Shown in pieces: positions 1 to 11,285 of a stretch of 64,000 nt of DNA; within the stretch, counting starts at the first letter, position 1, and each line of letters opens with the position of its first letter. The position numbers were made by a program, and so were the translations under genes. Under the pieces are notes generated by a model, which had not been told where the DNA came from, searched no databases, and saw nothing but the letters and a program-made list of their open reading frames with translations. Source of the stretch: Carposina sasakii (taxonomy: Eukaryota > Arthropoda > Insecta > Lepidoptera > Carposinidae); contig CP053173.1 of NCBI GenBank assembly GCA_014607495.2, positions 806,001 through 870,000 on the forward strand. Reading direction: 5' to 3'.

Positions 1-99
1 CCATCCATACCAGAAGAGATGTCATCCGTTTACGGGGAGTCTTGCCCCGGTAAAACCATGGTTTATAAGTGGCGATACCCTTTTTAAGTTATTATTGTT

Positions 100-885
100 A
101 TTTCAAGGCAAGGCCTCACTGAGACGAATGAAGATGATGGGGGAAAGCTTGATGTGGTGCTCGGCCAGGACGGCCGATCGAGGTGACCACTCCGGAAATA
201 ATTCAAACGTGGAAAAATTAATACTGGAAGATGCTACTAAAGAAGAAACAGCTCGCAGAAATGGTTGGAGTAATCCGATACAACGGCATATTTAAAATTC
301 TTCACGATCATCTCGGCATGACCAAAGTTCAGTTCAAGCTGGGTGCCGAGAACTGCTCACGCCGCCTTTCAATAAACCAACAGCACGTAGAGTAGTTCAG
401 ACGCGTTTTTGGACCTCTGAATGAAGACCATCATCCATCGGATGGAGTATTGACTCGAATATGTTACTGGGGAATGAAACTTGGATTCTCATTATGAACC
501 TGAGTCCAAACAAGATTCTATGCAGTGATACTTATATTCGCACAAAAAAGGTACACCACCGTGCTTTTTGGCGACCAAAGAAATCCAAAGGCGGATTAAG
601 GTGTCACAGTCGGCGGGAAAAATCATGGCGACAATCTTTTTTTCTAGGGACTCAGAAGCCCTTCCCTTGAATCTTGTTGATAGATTATAAAGATCAATTA
701 CATTACCCTCGGTGTCTCCATAACCGGAGAATACTACGCTTCAATCTTAGAGCGATTAAAGGAAGGAATCAATTTTCAATCTGGCAACTGGTCTGTAAAG
801 AAGGGGAAAATTAACCAAAGGTGTCCTCCTTCTGCACGACAACGCGCCTGTGCACAAGAGCCGTGTTGCGTATTTGAATTCCTGC
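100..885 (+). pseudogene. Decayed mariner transposase
   Basis: Conceptual translation in shifting frames matches the irritans/SETMAR-like mariner transposase order: a TPEIIQ-like stretch near 190, ILHDHLGMTKVQ near 297-340, GGKIMATIFF near 613-645, ITGEYYASILERLKEGIN near 717-770, and LHDNAPVHKSRVA near 834-873. Several frameshifts and stops break it, so no active enzyme can be made. The family cuts and pastes DNA at TA sites. The C-terminal part is missing because a LINE remnant begins directly after the HDNAPVHKS motif. I did not identify the terminal inverted repeats. Confidence 0.75.
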
Positions 886-2275
886 ATAAGGCGGATTTCC
901 GCCCAGATCAATCCGTTCTTGTGTGATTCGCAACACGGTTTTGGTTCAAATCTGGTCCACTCCTACAGTCCTGGACCTAAGGGTATACCCAGTGATGTAT
1001 TATACTCTTTCCAAAAATTTCGACCGGGTTGATAAACGTATTGCTAACTTCGCAGGATAGAAGATTCTCAAGACTCTTGCGGTTGTTTGCTGACTATCTA
1101 AGAAGTGAAGGCAGCAATTTGTACGGCACGGGTGCTTTGTGTCTAATTTTTCACACGAGGTCTGGAGAAAAAACATTAGTCGAGGGTATACCATAAGGCC
1201 CCCTTTTATTCGGCATTATGATTAATGATCTGGATTCCACTCTAAAAAACGCTGTATGCCTTCTTTAGGGTTGCAGGATGACCTTAAGCTATATTGGGGT
1301 GAAAATAGCACCGAAACCCTACATAACTCGCTTTTCCACTGGAGTGTGGCCATTTTTCATCTAAATGTTGCGTTATGACGTCTTACCGTGCCCGATGCCG
1401 CTGCTCGCCCAATATATGTTAGGTTCGGAACTTAAAAACGCCGGGTTAGCTCTGTCGTGGACTTGGAGTTGCTTTCGACACTAAATTTTCACGGCAACAC
1501 ATAACCTCCATCCCGCCAACTGTTACCGTAGGTTAGGTTTCGTAATACGTAACTCCCGTGACTTCCACGACTCTGGTACTATAAAATTACTATACACGGA
1601 TCACTAGTGCGAAGAAGAATTCAGAGGCACGCAATTTTGGAACCCCCACGAGAGTAGTGCTTTGCTTCTCGAGAGGGTGTAAACGGCATTTCAGTGAGAT
1701 CCCTATATAAGAAATTGTAGGGTACTTATCCATTCCTACTACACGAGTCTTCTTACTAGGTATGCTGGGCTTGACTCCCTAGAGGCAAGGCGTAACTACA
1801 CCTTATTGGACCGCGTGCCGTGCCCTGCGTGGCACCTGCGACATCCCTGGCTTGTGGCCCAGCTGGTGAGACTGTCTGTCCCTGATGTGCCCAAATACTC
1901 CTCAGACCCCGCAGCCGTCACCTCCTAGTGCCCTCAGGCGCGCACGGTCAGCACAGGAACTTCCATTAGTTCGTGCTCTGACCCTGGAGCGCTTCTGACG
2001 TCAGCCCGGAGTGTGATTTGTTTGCTGATAGATGGAGGAGTGTGCGAGTGTAAGATTTTGCGAATGACCGATAGTTCATTAGCTCTATTATGTATTATTC
2101 GTGTTTTTATTATTATTATTATTTTTTATCAGTTTTTTTTTTTTACATTGTCTATCTACTATTTTTCTGTTTGTTCGTTTTGTGTATTTTAACTAACCTA
2201 AAACTTGACGGTTCGTTTTGCTGTAATGCCGTCAAGTCCGTGTAAATAAATAAATAAAAAAAAAAAAAAAAAAAA
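886..2275 (+). pseudogene. Decayed Jockey-type non-LTR retrotransposon
   Basis: Reverse-transcriptase landmarks appear in order across frames: DSQHGF near 925, a VLYSFQKF-like block near 1000, GPLLFGIMINDLD near 1198-1233, LQDDLKLYW near 1272 (the active-site YADD is decayed), then the C-terminal GFVIRNSRDFHDSGTIKLLY near 1535-1590 and LDSLEARRNYTLLDRV near 1770-1815. A 3' untranslated segment follows and ends in TAAATAAATAAA plus a poly(A) run at 2257-2275. Frames are broken repeatedly, so this is a dead copy. It abuts the mariner remnant, which suggests that it inserted there. Confidence 0.75.
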
Positions 2276-3234
2276 TAACCGATTCCGAGCGTAGAGCGTC
2301 ACGTTTTTACGACCTAGTGTGTCTCCACACTAATGGTACTCGTTTCAAGCGGGAAATGACTACACCTTCTAGAAATATGCCCGCGTTTACGTGACAAGTT
2401 TAGGTGATAGGTACTCAACTTAATTCTCTAGAAAATAGGTCATGTTCGAATATATTAGCTATAGGTATTACTGCTTAGTTTCATCAAAATCCGTTCAGTA
2501 GTTTCTGCGTAAAAGTCTAACAAACAGCATTTAGGCATTAAATATAAACGAATCTTTTACTTCATTTACTATTAGACTCACTGTTTTCAAATGTTGTAGC
2601 CTTTGAGAGATCGTGATTAAAATCGAAGAAACTACAGAACTTTACTATCCCTATTTTACCCTATGGCGCGGTGTCTAGCATCTTAGGAATGCAATTGCTG
2701 ATAGCCAATACAAATTTATAGTAAACCAAAAAAATATCAGAGATCTGACGAAAAAAAAATTGACGAAAATTTTATTTTTTGGTGTAACATGGTCTCTAAT
2801 AATTTTATTATGTTTTCAGCAGATTAATTATAATTTCATTTTAAAATATTACAGAGATGTCGAATAAAGCTGATGAAGTCTCGGAAAAGAACTAGAGAAA
2901 AGTAAATACATATTTCAGAATAGTTTCGTTACGTTCGATTCGTCCATAAATTAATCAGTTTTATTCAGAACGGACGTAAGTCGGTAATTTAAAAAAAAAT
3001 CCGCAGCGGAATGAAAATTTAAACGTAGAGCCGGCGATAGATGAAAAAAGATACCGGCAAAGGGTTGAAATGGTTAGGTTGATGGGTTCCGTAAATTTAA
3101 ACGACCGCTACTATGGATGCATGGATTGAAGTAATTTAATACCATAATGTCCAAATTTTCCATCGAAAAAATATGCCCATTTCCGGGATAAAATGTAGCC
3201 TATATCCATTCTCAAGCTCTAGATTACCTGCTCC
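2276..3234. other. No gene seen; degenerate repeat fragments
   Basis: AT-rich sequence without a credible ORF. Around 2470-2525 and 3160-3225 it carries short pieces of the Helitron-type repeat body (ATCAAAATCCGTTCAGTAGT and TTTCCGGGATAAAATGTAGC). Confidence 0.5.
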
Positions 3235-4148
3235 CTAGCATGACCACGCTTCGTGGATATCGTAATGTACGATATCGTATCGTCTCTATACAAAATTCAA
3301 CATGGCGGCTATATTTATCGTGTGTCTCAGGTCATGCGAATACTAGGCCTGCCCGGCTATCACAGCCAGCGATACACGATATGATAAGTCAATTTATCGA
3401 TACCTAGCTGTCAAAATACGATAAATATAGACGCCTGGTTGAATTTTATCAATACAGTGCCCATAATCATGCCGGTAACGTTATACGGCATGATACGATA
3501 TGATAGATAAAAATGCGAGCATGTCCATCGGTTACTATCGATAGCGCCGAGCATGACTGTATTTTGATGTTAAAAATATCGAATTTTGACATCAGTTCAA
3601 GATATTGTTATCGATGAAAATTGTAGTGCGCGATAAGCGTAGATAGGTTAGAGAAATCGAGAATACCTATTATATTCTTTGGTTCGATAGGTATTCAGTT
3701 ATATGCTCCAAACTTAATATTTTTAATTTAGTGTTTTAGTTTACTCGTTTTTAGTTTACATAGGTAGGTCAAAGGTAAAATTAAATGATTAGTAATCGAT
3801 AACATTCAACATGGCGGCTAATATCTATCGTATTTTGACAGCAAGTCGATAAATAGGTTTATCATATCGCGTTTCGCTGGTCATATTAGAGCCGTTAACA
3901 TGACATCTGATGTCAAAAAGGAAAAAAGAAAAAAAAAAGAATGAACGACAATTGAAAAAAAGGAAAAAATATTTTTGACTCTAGAAACATTTGTTTAACT
4001 TATCTCGCGCTTTGTCGTAACATAGCACGTGATAACTCTTAACGTAACGTATCGTTCCATTGGTCATGCTCGCGAAATCGATAATTATGGTGGTATAGAT
4101 ACGATACGAAATCCTTTATCGTATATTTACTTTACGTAGTCGTGCTAG
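3235..4148. mobile_element. Fold-back element, about 0.9 kb
   Basis: The ends are imperfect inverted repeats, CTAGCATGACCACG on the left and CTAGCACGACTACG read inward from the right. The interior is full of TATCG/CGATA words and repeated CATGGCGGCTA-type blocks (3301, 3811) in inverted arrangement. There is no ORF. It interrupts a Helitron-type repeat fragment. The superfamily is not recognised. Confidence 0.5.
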
Positions 4149-4302
4149 CCCGGCTGGTGAAAACGCGACAGAAAGACGAGTTTCGCATTTTAAATATTGG
4201 CCAAGATTTAATCTTGTCCTGGAAATAAAATACAGATATTAATTATTAAAGCAGGTAGGCAGAGTTTAAACGTCCATCCATACGAGTTATGTTTATATGT
4301 AA

Positions 4303-4455
4303 CTAGCTGTTGCTCGCGACTGCGTCCGCGTGGACTACAGAATGTAGCCCTATGTGTAGAAAAAATCATGAAGAATGAACGAATATATAAAGAGTAAAGA
4401 AGTAACAATTATATAAACAAACAATCTTACATTTGCTTTTATAATATTAATTGGG
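4303..4455 (-). mobile_element. Lepidopteran Helitron-type repeat
   Basis: Starts at CTAG followed by the GC-rich GACTGCGTCCGCGTGGAC hairpin zone and ends near TTTTATAATATTA, the two diagnostic ends of the family. The inner body is degenerate. Confidence 0.6.
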
Positions 4456-4516
4456 ATACCTACAAATATAATTAATGGCAAAATGTCAACTCTTAAAAAA
4501 TATCATGTGTCACAAC

Positions 4517-4812
4517 CATTGTCCCCCAAAGAGGTTGGGCAGAAGTGTGCAAATTGCATACTCATTTTTCACCAATTAGCCTATTAAGTCCCTCGTGGTA
4601 TGGGGTGAGCCTACCGCCGCTTTTCGGGCACACATTCAACAATCTAGCGACCGGTAACGAATCCAATAGGCAATGTTTCCGTGCTATTCTAAGTAGGTAT
4701 TAGGTAGTATAAGCTTTTAGCATCAGAGCCTCGTCCGTTAAAGAGCAGGGTACACCACGGGCAGGTGAGGTTGACTTTGGGTCCTAAGGTATTAGTCGGA
4801 ACCCACTTACAC
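4517..4812 (+). repeat. Dispersed repeat X, copy 1
   Basis: Shares GCCTACCGCCGCTTTTCGGG, CAGAGCCTCGTCCGTTAAA and CACGGGCAGGTGAGGTTGAC with copies at 6040-6288 and, inverted, at 20170-20649. No coding capacity seen. Confidence 0.7.
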
Positions 4813-5164
4813 CTTACACTTTATCTATTTATAAAGATAATGTTAAAACTTTGACAGCACTTGCTCTAACCCTGCGGATCCCTAAAAATCGGCATACATA
4901 ATGGATGGAAAGGTGAAGCCGCGTTGAAAATGTATTCTTTTGATATTTAAATCATAGCCTAATGAAATGATCCCACGGGACCCTCTAGAGGATATTTTTC
5001 AGTGCGTTATTGGTTTTATTATTTGAAATTCGTGTTATTTACCTCTAAAAATATATAAAATTAGATACAAACCTGAAGGCAAATTTTTAAAATTTGTTTG
5101 TCTCCTACCCTGAAATTGATTGTAGGGTAGAAGAAGAAGAAGATATTTCTTACTCGATCCTTAG

Positions 5165-5205
5165 TTATTAGAATCATCCATTCTTACCTGAAACAAAAAA
5201 AAACT
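5165..5205 (-). other. Candidate recursive splice (ratchet) site 1
   Basis: On the minus strand a nine-T tract and TTTCAG are followed without a gap by GTAAGAATGG, so an acceptor and a donor are joined at 5188/5187. This is the form of zero-length-exon sites in long insect introns. See findings. Confidence 0.3.
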
Positions 5206-5574
5206 TGGTTTAAGTCATCCCATAGATTTACTAAATAGTATCTGAAATAAAGATACAGTGCGTTGTATCTGTGAAAATTAAGCGGACCATAGCATAAATA
5301 ATATACATACTCTGTAAATATTTTTGTTACAAATAAATAAGTTAAAAAAAACTTAATGTAATATACCTCGTTAATTTCCCGACCTCTATAGTTATTAAAT
5401 CATGTGTTAATATATGAAACTGTAAAAACGAAATTGCAAACTAGTTTAACAATTATTTCGTGACAGAGGATACAATAGTAACGAAAAATATTATCTATCC
5501 ATTTCTACTCCAGGGTGTTTAACATTTCTAAATACTTTTACCCCCATCAAACATTGATCCAAACTTCAAATTAT

Positions 5575-6024
5575 GGACGCCTGCGACTCTGTCCGCGTGG
5601 AAAAAACAAAATGTCGAATTTACCCGGAATAAAAATACTTTTCCCGGAATAAAAAGGAGCTTATGTCCTTACTCAGGCTCTAGACTATATGTGTACCATA
5701 TTTAATATAAATCGGTTCAGTAGTATGACGGCCGATTGGTGTAGTAGGTAGTGGCCCGGCCCTGCCTGCAGCGCCATAGGTCCTGGGTTCGAATCCCGGT
5801 AGGTGCAAACATTGATGTGATGAATATTGATGTTTGTTTCCGAGTCATGGATGTTTATATACTTATCTATGTATTTATATACCGTTGCTTAGTACCCACG
5901 ACACAAGACCTTATGGATCTTAATGTGGGACAAAGTTAATGTGTTGTTGTGAAGTGTTGAAAAAAAAAAAAAGTTTTGACTTTAAAGCGAGACAGACAGT
6001 TACTTACTTTTATAATATTAGTAG
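5575..6024 (-). mobile_element. Helitron-type repeat carrying a nested SINE
   Basis: Begins at GGACGCCTGCGACTCTGTCC and has the usual body (CCGGAATAAAAATAC, AATCGGTTCAGTAGT). It is interrupted by the SINE at 5727-5972 and resumes as TTTTGACTTTAAAGCGAGAC, ending at TTTTATAATATTAGTAG. Confidence 0.7.
5727..5972 (+). mobile_element. tRNA-derived SINE S1 (near full length)
   Basis: The pol III box A zone GATTGGTGTAGTAGGTAG is followed by box B GGTTCGAATCC at 5786-5796. A non-tRNA body ends in CACAAGACCTTATGGATCTT, and a 12-A tail closes the copy. Related copies lie at 8098, 10576, 26464 and 61725. Confidence 0.85.
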
Positions 6025-6039
6025 CCATTTCTCATCCGA

Positions 6040-6288
6040 TTACCCTCGTTTACATACATTCCCATGTGGTAGGGAGTTAGCCTACCGCCGCTTTTCAGGC
6101 ACAAACACAACAGTCTAGCGACCGATAACGAACCTAATAGGAAATGTTTCCGTGCAATTCTAAATAGGTATTATAAGCTATTTAGCGTCAGAGCCTCGTC
6201 CGTTAAATAGCAGGGTGCACCACGGGCAGGTGAGGTTGACTTTGGGTCCTATAGTAGAAGTCGAACCCACTTAGGTACACCCTTATTA
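6040..6288 (+). repeat. Dispersed repeat X, copy 2
   Basis: Same blocks as the copy at 4517-4812 in the same order and orientation, including GCCTACCGCCGCTTTTC and CACGGGCAGGTGAGGTTGAC. Confidence 0.7.
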
Positions 6289-6580
6289 GAAAACTCATAG
6301 AACGAGCTTACATTAGAATCATCTCTCATCCAAGCACCCTCAAGGGGAATTTACCACTAAGAATACGAGCAAACGTTACAAGTTTTTCTGGGTCGACGGA
6401 AGTAAACGGAATCAGCGGAAACTTCATCACTCGCACTGGCCTGGATAACTTTATGCACTGCAGCTTGCTACATTCAGCGAGACATGCCCACTGGATTCGA
6501 ACTGAATATCTCAAGCTAAAACGCGTGCTCTAACCTCAAAGAACTCAACTAAGCTATCCAACTTTATATACATACATATA

Positions 6581-6859
6581 CAGGATGTTTTTTCGTGGCC
6601 GCTATTAACGAAGGTACGTACTTTATACATGAAATAAAGTAAGTTTTTTTTTATTACTTGATCGGGCCAAATTTATAGTGTTTATGTTCGTTTTTTTATA
6701 GACAGATATTAATTATTTCTCGTGAAAAAATCTTGCTACGCGCGTCTATGTGCATTTACTCAACTTTGGACCCTAATATTTTGGAAACCAGACACTTCCC
6801 AGGTAATGATGAGGAGATTCCGTAGTTTTCGGGAATGTTGACGACCAAAAATCACCCTG
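6581..6859 (+). mobile_element. MITE family A, copy 1
   Basis: Runs from CAGGATGTTTTTTCGTGGCC to GACGACCAAAAATCACCCTG and is flanked by TA on both sides, as in Tc1/mariner-type insertions. Non-coding. Other copies: 21529-21896, 40852-41221, 46026-46358, 62443-62726. Confidence 0.75.
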
Positions 6860-6872
6860 TATACATATTCAC

Positions 6873-7040
6873 ACAGCTGTTTTCCCGAAATGGGGTAACC
6901 AGAAGATCGTAAAGGAGATCCCACAGCCACGTTCAGAGGAGACAGGTGTAGATGATCAGTGATATCGCCAGAAAGAATGCCAAAGTTCCTTAGTCGACTT
7001 TTAGCACATGCACAGAAAGAGATGCAGTTTATGTATTCTG
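6873..7040 (-). repeat. Dispersed repeat D (inverted copy)
   Basis: Reverse complement of the family consensus GAATACATCAGCTGCATCTC ... GTAAGAGTCGACTAAGGAAC, with the downstream CCTGCAGTTCTGGCTACCCC part also present. Confidence 0.65.
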
Positions 7041-7359
7041 GTGAAGCCAGCCTGGTGAAATAAATGCATAAAACAATCACAGGAATCCAACCGAAAAACA
7101 TTTAGCTTTGTCAAACGAATCCTAAAACTACAATTTGAATAAATATTCCGTGCTAAAGTTACCTGTAAAGTGTCGGGCTATTTTCGCGCATTAAAAAACC
7201 TCTCTCAATATGAAACCGTGTCATATGTAAATTCAGACGTGCGGGCCGACATTAGTAAGGTATAGTGGGTTCGACTCCTGCCTGAGTCACCGTAGAATGG
7301 CGGAGGTCAACATGCACCGAATACTATTCATTCCGTATATCTTTCAGTTTTTGCCTGAA

Positions 7360-7485
7360 CTGATGCGGAGCTTCACTAGAATACATTAGCTGCATCTTCT
7401 TCCGTGCATGTGGTCAGAGTCGACTAAGGAACTCAGGCATTTTCTCAGGCAATAAGTAACTTGTCACTGAACTCTGCTGAGGGAT
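7360..7485 (+). repeat. Dispersed repeat D
   Basis: Contains CTTCACTAGAATACATTAGC, GCATCTTCTTCCGTGCATG and GAGTCGACTAAGGAACTC, the core of a repeat present at least eleven times here. Confidence 0.65.
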
Positions 7486-7605
7486 CTCCAATGACCCTTT
7501 ATCCCTTACGGGGTAGGCAGAGCACCAATGGCCAATAGAACCACATGGTGCCACTTCTGACCAATTTTAAGGGGAATAGTTGAGATGTACAAGTTTGGTT
7601 ATTCC
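7486..7605 (-). repeat. ATGT-tail repeat fragment
   Basis: Matches CCCTTACGGGGTAGGCAGAG, AACCACATGGTGCCACTTC and GAGATGTACAAGTT of the longer copies at 17378-17665 and 25237-25505. Confidence 0.6.
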
Positions 7606-8097
7606 TAAAAGAAATGAGACCAAATAAATTATTAAAATTATCGAAATCACCATCATCTTATGCCATTATTTATGCGAGCGCGGCTGACGAAGAATAGATA
7701 ACCGATTTTTTTAAGTCGGTTAAAAAACACATGAAAAATGGCCCATGATCGCAATCGAAAAAAAAATATGTTCGACTGGAAGGCGTCTATCTGACCTGTT
7801 GCGCTATCACCACTTAGTTTTTTTATGTTCAGGCAGATATTAACCATGTACATACTTAGTCAGTTGTAAGGGTTTACACCTATCTTTTAAATCCGCTGTT
7901 ATCTACCACCCACCCTTCACCCTTACTACGTTTGAATGCATGAGATCGAAATTTAAATTTCAAAGGCTGCGGTTTAAAACTAGGGGGCGGTTATTCAGGA
8001 ATCTTTGTAAATTCATCCACCTACATGAATATTGAGGGATGTAGAACCAAGGTCTCTGGGGTAAGGGGTGGGTAACCTTGGATTGTACAGTGTACCA

Positions 8098-8293
8098 GTT
8101 ATTAATAAATAAATATTTACACACTTCACAACACACACTAAGATCCTTAAGGTCTTGGGTACTAAGCGACGGTACACAATACATAGATAAGTAAAGAAAC
8201 AACCATGACTCTGAAACAAACCGGGATTCGAACCCAGGACCTATGGCGTCGCAGGCAGGGTAGGCACTACCTACTACCAATCGGTCATCAATT
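8098..8293 (-). mobile_element. tRNA-derived SINE S1
   Basis: The reverse complement carries box B GGTTCGAATCC (near 8228-8238) and the S1 body GTACCCAAGACCTTAAGGAT. The A-rich tail (TAAATATTTATTTATT-type on this strand) lies at the low-coordinate end. Confidence 0.8.
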
Positions 8294-8335
8294 GCATACC
8301 CTTGATTTGCATCATGCATTCGTGACCACTTTTAT

Positions 8336-8470
8336 GTCATCATCATTTCAGCTAAGAGAAGTCCACTGCTGGACATAGGCGCTCCCAATGACTTCCACTG
8401 TGACTGGGACTGCGGAAGTAACATACATCCATACCAGAATACCTGCGACCCCGACCAGGTTGTTTATCCA
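8336..8470 (-). repeat. Degenerate RTE-type LINE 3' end
   Basis: TCATCATCATTTCAGC and GAGAAGTCCACTGCTGGACA match the 3' ends at 10915-11112 and 35919-36092 in reverse complement, but the coding part is decayed. Confidence 0.55.
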
Positions 8471-8534
8471 TACCTAATCGTAGGTTGTCTACCATTATGA
8501 AATAGAAAGTTTTTATTCCAGTTATTATTAAGGT

Positions 8535-8665
8535 CCTGTGGCTGATGCCGGGTTTCACTAGAATACGTCAGCAGCATCTCCGTGCATGTCGTAAGAGTCG
8601 ACCTAAGGAACTCGGTCATTCTCTCAGGCGACAAGCTAGCAACTTGTCACTGATAGATTTATATG
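8535..8665 (+). repeat. Dispersed repeat D
   Basis: TTTCACTAGAATACGTCAGC, CCGTGCATGTCGTAAGAGTC and CAAGCTAGCAACTTGTCACT mark a copy of repeat D. Confidence 0.65.
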
Positions 8666-8851
8666 TAGGTACCCACTTTGTTGAACGTGGCATGATCATG
8701 CTTTTTTATGATCATGCTTTTCTGGCTCTTCAACAACCTAGGTGCATAGGACTGAAAATATTTAACTCTTTGGTAGTAAGATTTTTGAAGGTAGAAAAAA
8801 AAAACAAAATCATCAATATAAAATTTTCATCATACCTAACAATCCAACAAA

Positions 8852-10066
8852 TCACATCATTATAAGGACCTTCTCATCATAACTCAGCCTGCTCTTAAAA
8901 TCTTCTAAATTTATTAAAAGAGTACGATCAATGTTTGGGCAATTTCGGACGTATAACAGTAGTTTATCAATCAATGATTCAACTGTCCTGTCCTCATCAA
9001 CAAGGGTCTTTTCAGCTACCATAAGTGTGTCACCGAAAGAACGACATACATCCTTACTTCTTAGATATTCCAAAAACTTATTTGCAACAAGATCATTGTT
9101 ACAACAGTTCATTCGAAGAGTTAAGTAGAAATCCAGCGTCCCAAACGCAGCTGGCCTGCGCATCACTTCAATTCCAAGAGACTTTAGCATCTCGTCTATA
9201 GGAATGATCTCCTTTGGTGCCATCAATTTGAATTTTGATGCCAGCTGGTACAGCTCTGCCCTGCTCATCTCGCTGTGATGCGGTATATCATGAAGCTGTA
9301 GCCATTTAATCATATCCATCTTTTTTGCGTGCATTTTCGGAAATTTTACCGCGTCTTGTCCAGTATATGGCGAGTCGAAAATAAAAACGCTACGCTTAGG
9401 TACATTAGGCACGACATTATTTAACACCCAATCGTTGAAGGTTAAAAAATTATTATCGAAATCAACAGACTTGTTAATCCATGCATCTATTAGACCAAGA
9501 TCGGGCGACGCTGCAACTCTGTAAACCTTATCATACTTAGCTATTTTATAACCAGCAGGGACAGGATTTAAAGTATTAGATGGACGCCTTATCATTTCAA
9601 TTATATACACCAACGTTTTACCTTCTCTTCTATTTTCTTGAACTCTATTAAAAAATAGATGTCTATCGTACACAATCTCAGTATTTTCAATAACGTAGGC
9701 TTTTTCTGTATTAGGTATTTTCCTCCATACGAAACCCAGACATTGTGACGTTTTGTAATCTATAGTGTTAATTGTGGGTATTGTTTTGTCATGTAAATAT
9801 GAACTGTAAAGTTTCTCTCGAAAATTTAAAAATAGTTTTCGCTCTTGTTCTGTGAGTGCCATGCAGAGTTCCTTTAGTGAAATACAACTATCAGCTTCTG
9901 CTGTCCTTGTACTAAATGTTAGTTGATATTTGATTTTAAGGAAACTTTCTATCCTTTTGTGTATTTTTGCTGGCTTTTCAGTGTTGGCTGTGATTTCCGT
10001 ACAGATGACTTTCATGGCTTCAATCTTGTCACGAACATCCTGGTTTATCACAGAAGACCTATCCAT
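8852..10066 (-). CDS. Catalytically dead DDE transposase-derived protein, 404 aa
   Basis: An intact 404-codon ORF, far longer than chance allows in this AT-rich DNA. The layout follows insect Tc1/mariner-IS630 (DDE_3) transposases: an N-terminal helical part, a GFVWRK block at 111-116, the first catalytic strand TLVYIIEM at 151-158, the second strand VFIFDSPY at 227-234, a conserved linker (KKMDMIKWL, EMSRAELYQLASKF at 266-279), and then the region of the third acid. The usual YLDE of strand one is YIIE here, so the first Asp is Ile156. Asp231 remains. The NPIE motif with the third acid is replaced (RRPAAFGTLDF). It should not cut DNA; a DNA- or chromatin-binding role is inference. The ATG lies seven bases after an acceptor-like TTCTTTACAG, so the 5' UTR probably contains an intron. 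Its paralogue lies at 13865-15091 on the same strand. No terminal inverted repeats were seen. Confidence 0.85.
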   Translation of the reverse strand: MDRSSVINQDVRDKIEAMKVICTEITANTEKPAKIHKRIESFLKIKYQLTFSTRTAEADSCISLKELCMALTEQERKLFLNFREKLYSSYLHDKTIPTINTIDYKTSQCLGFVWRKIPNTEKAYVIENTEIVYDRHLFFNRVQENRREGKTLVYIIEMIRRPSNTLNPVPAGYKIAKYDKVYRVAASPDLGLIDAWINKSVDFDNNFLTFNDWVLNNVVPNVPKRSVFIFDSPYTGQDAVKFPKMHAKKMDMIKWLQLHDIPHHSEMSRAELYQLASKFKLMAPKEIIPIDEMLKSLGIEVMRRPAAFGTLDFYLTLRMNCCNNDLVANKFLEYLRSKDVCRSFGDTLMVAEKTLVDEDRTVESLIDKLLLYVRNCPNIDRTLLINLEDFKSRLSYDEKVLIMM

Positions 10067-10236
10067 TTTAAATCTGTAAAGAAGTAAGACTTAATTTTAC
10101 TCTAACATTTCCTGAATGCTCATGTCATATCTTATACGCTACGACGCCTTTCAGACGAATTTTGCATAGATTTCCAGTTTATAAAACAAAAATCAAGCAA
10201 AATGGCATAAGCAAAAACAAAATAGCATATTTATGA
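10067..10236 (-). other. Acceptor-like site and start of inferred 5' UTR intron
   Basis: On the minus strand TTACTTCTTTACAG|ATTTAAAATGG places a pyrimidine-rich acceptor at 10074/10073, directly before the start codon of the 404-aa gene. The inferred intron runs upstream to a donor near 12765. Confidence 0.45.
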
Positions 10237-10406
10237 CTAGTGGACGCCCGCGACTTCGTCCGCGTGGACTGCAGAAAAAACTAAATATCGAAATTATAAT
10301 CAGTGTCAGCTAACTCCATACCAAATTTTATTAAAAATGCTCCAGCCGTTTTTACGTGAAAGAGTAACAAATTTCCTTAACTTTCGCGTTTATAATATTA
10401 GTAGGA
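10237..10406 (-). mobile_element. Helitron-type repeat
   Basis: Both ends are present: CTAG before the GGACGCCCGCGACTTCGTCC hairpin and TTATAATATTAGTAGGA at the other side, flanked by A and T. Confidence 0.75.
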
Positions 10407-10479
10407 TGAGGCTTAAGAAAGTTTAAAATGAATAACTTCCAAAAATATCCATATTGCTATTATAGGTATTCTATTTCTT

Positions 10480-10575
10480 ATTTATAATCCTAGTGTCTTC
10501 CACGACCACGAACAGTTTTGTGTAGGACTAGCAGCTGCCACGGACCTCCGTGTAAACTTAAATAAATAATAATAA
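10480..10575 (+). repeat. LINE 3' tail fragment
   Basis: CCTAGTGTCTTCCACGACC through CACGGACCTCCGTGTAAACTT and a TAAATAAT-rich tail resembles the 3' end of the Jockey-type copy near 2230-2275. Confidence 0.5.
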
Positions 10576-10822
10576 TAATAAATAAATAAATATTCACACA
10601 CTACACAACACATTAACCTAGTCCCACATTAAGATCCCTAAGGTCTTGTGTCGTGGGTACTAAGCAACGGTATATAAATACATAGATAAGTATAGAAACA
10701 TCCATGACTCGGAAACAAACATCGATATTCATCATATCAATGTTTGCACCTACCGGGATTCGAACCCAGGACCTATGGCGTCGCAGGCGGGGTCACTACC
10801 TACTAGACCAATCAGCCGTCAA
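10576..10822 (-). mobile_element. tRNA-derived SINE S1 (near full length)
   Basis: The reverse complement begins GACGGCTGATTGGTCTAGTA, has box B GGTTCGAATCC (near 10756-10766), the S1 body with GTACCCACGACACAAGACC, and an A-rich simple tail. Confidence 0.85.
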
Positions 10823-10914
10823 AAATTCCCGTTATTTCTCGCTCCCGTGAAAATTTCGGGAAATACATTATAATAATCTACAACGGTATAAAGTTACAAC
10901 GGTAAATATTTATG

Positions 10915-11112
10915 GGTTCATCATCATCATTTACAGCCCTGAGAAGTCCACTGTTGGATATAGGCCTCCCCCAACAACCTCCACTCCGACCGGTCGGAAG
11001 CAGCCTGCATCCAACCGACGCCCGCAACCTTGGCCAGGTCATCCGTCCACCTCGCGGGTGGCCTTCCCACGCTGCGCTTGCCGATACGTGGTATCCACTC
11101 TAGAACTTTCCG
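10915..11112 (-). pseudogene. RTE-type LINE, 3' end of the ORF
   Basis: The minus strand is open and reads EWIPRIGKRSVGRPPARW, TDDLAKVAGVGWMQAASDRS, EWRLLGEAYIQQWTSQGCK, stop, then a GATGATGAT-like tail. This is the known C-terminal tail of lepidopteran RTE-type reverse transcriptases. The copy is strongly 5' truncated. Confidence 0.75.
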
Positions 11113-11285
11113 ACTCCATCGACCATCAGTTATGGGTTACAAAGTATTTAAGGTAAGCTCTGTCTTTATTTGTAAAATTATTATTTTGTCTTCTTTTACT
11201 TTGCTTGTGCGCACAGTCATGTATTTGCGTTACTATCTAGATACGTTTACGTTTATCTACGTTTGTTTATAGTTTGTATAGTTTA

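Noticed and set aside
6760..7101. 113-codon minus ORF as a gene
   Set aside because: It is read-through of MITE family A and repeat D.
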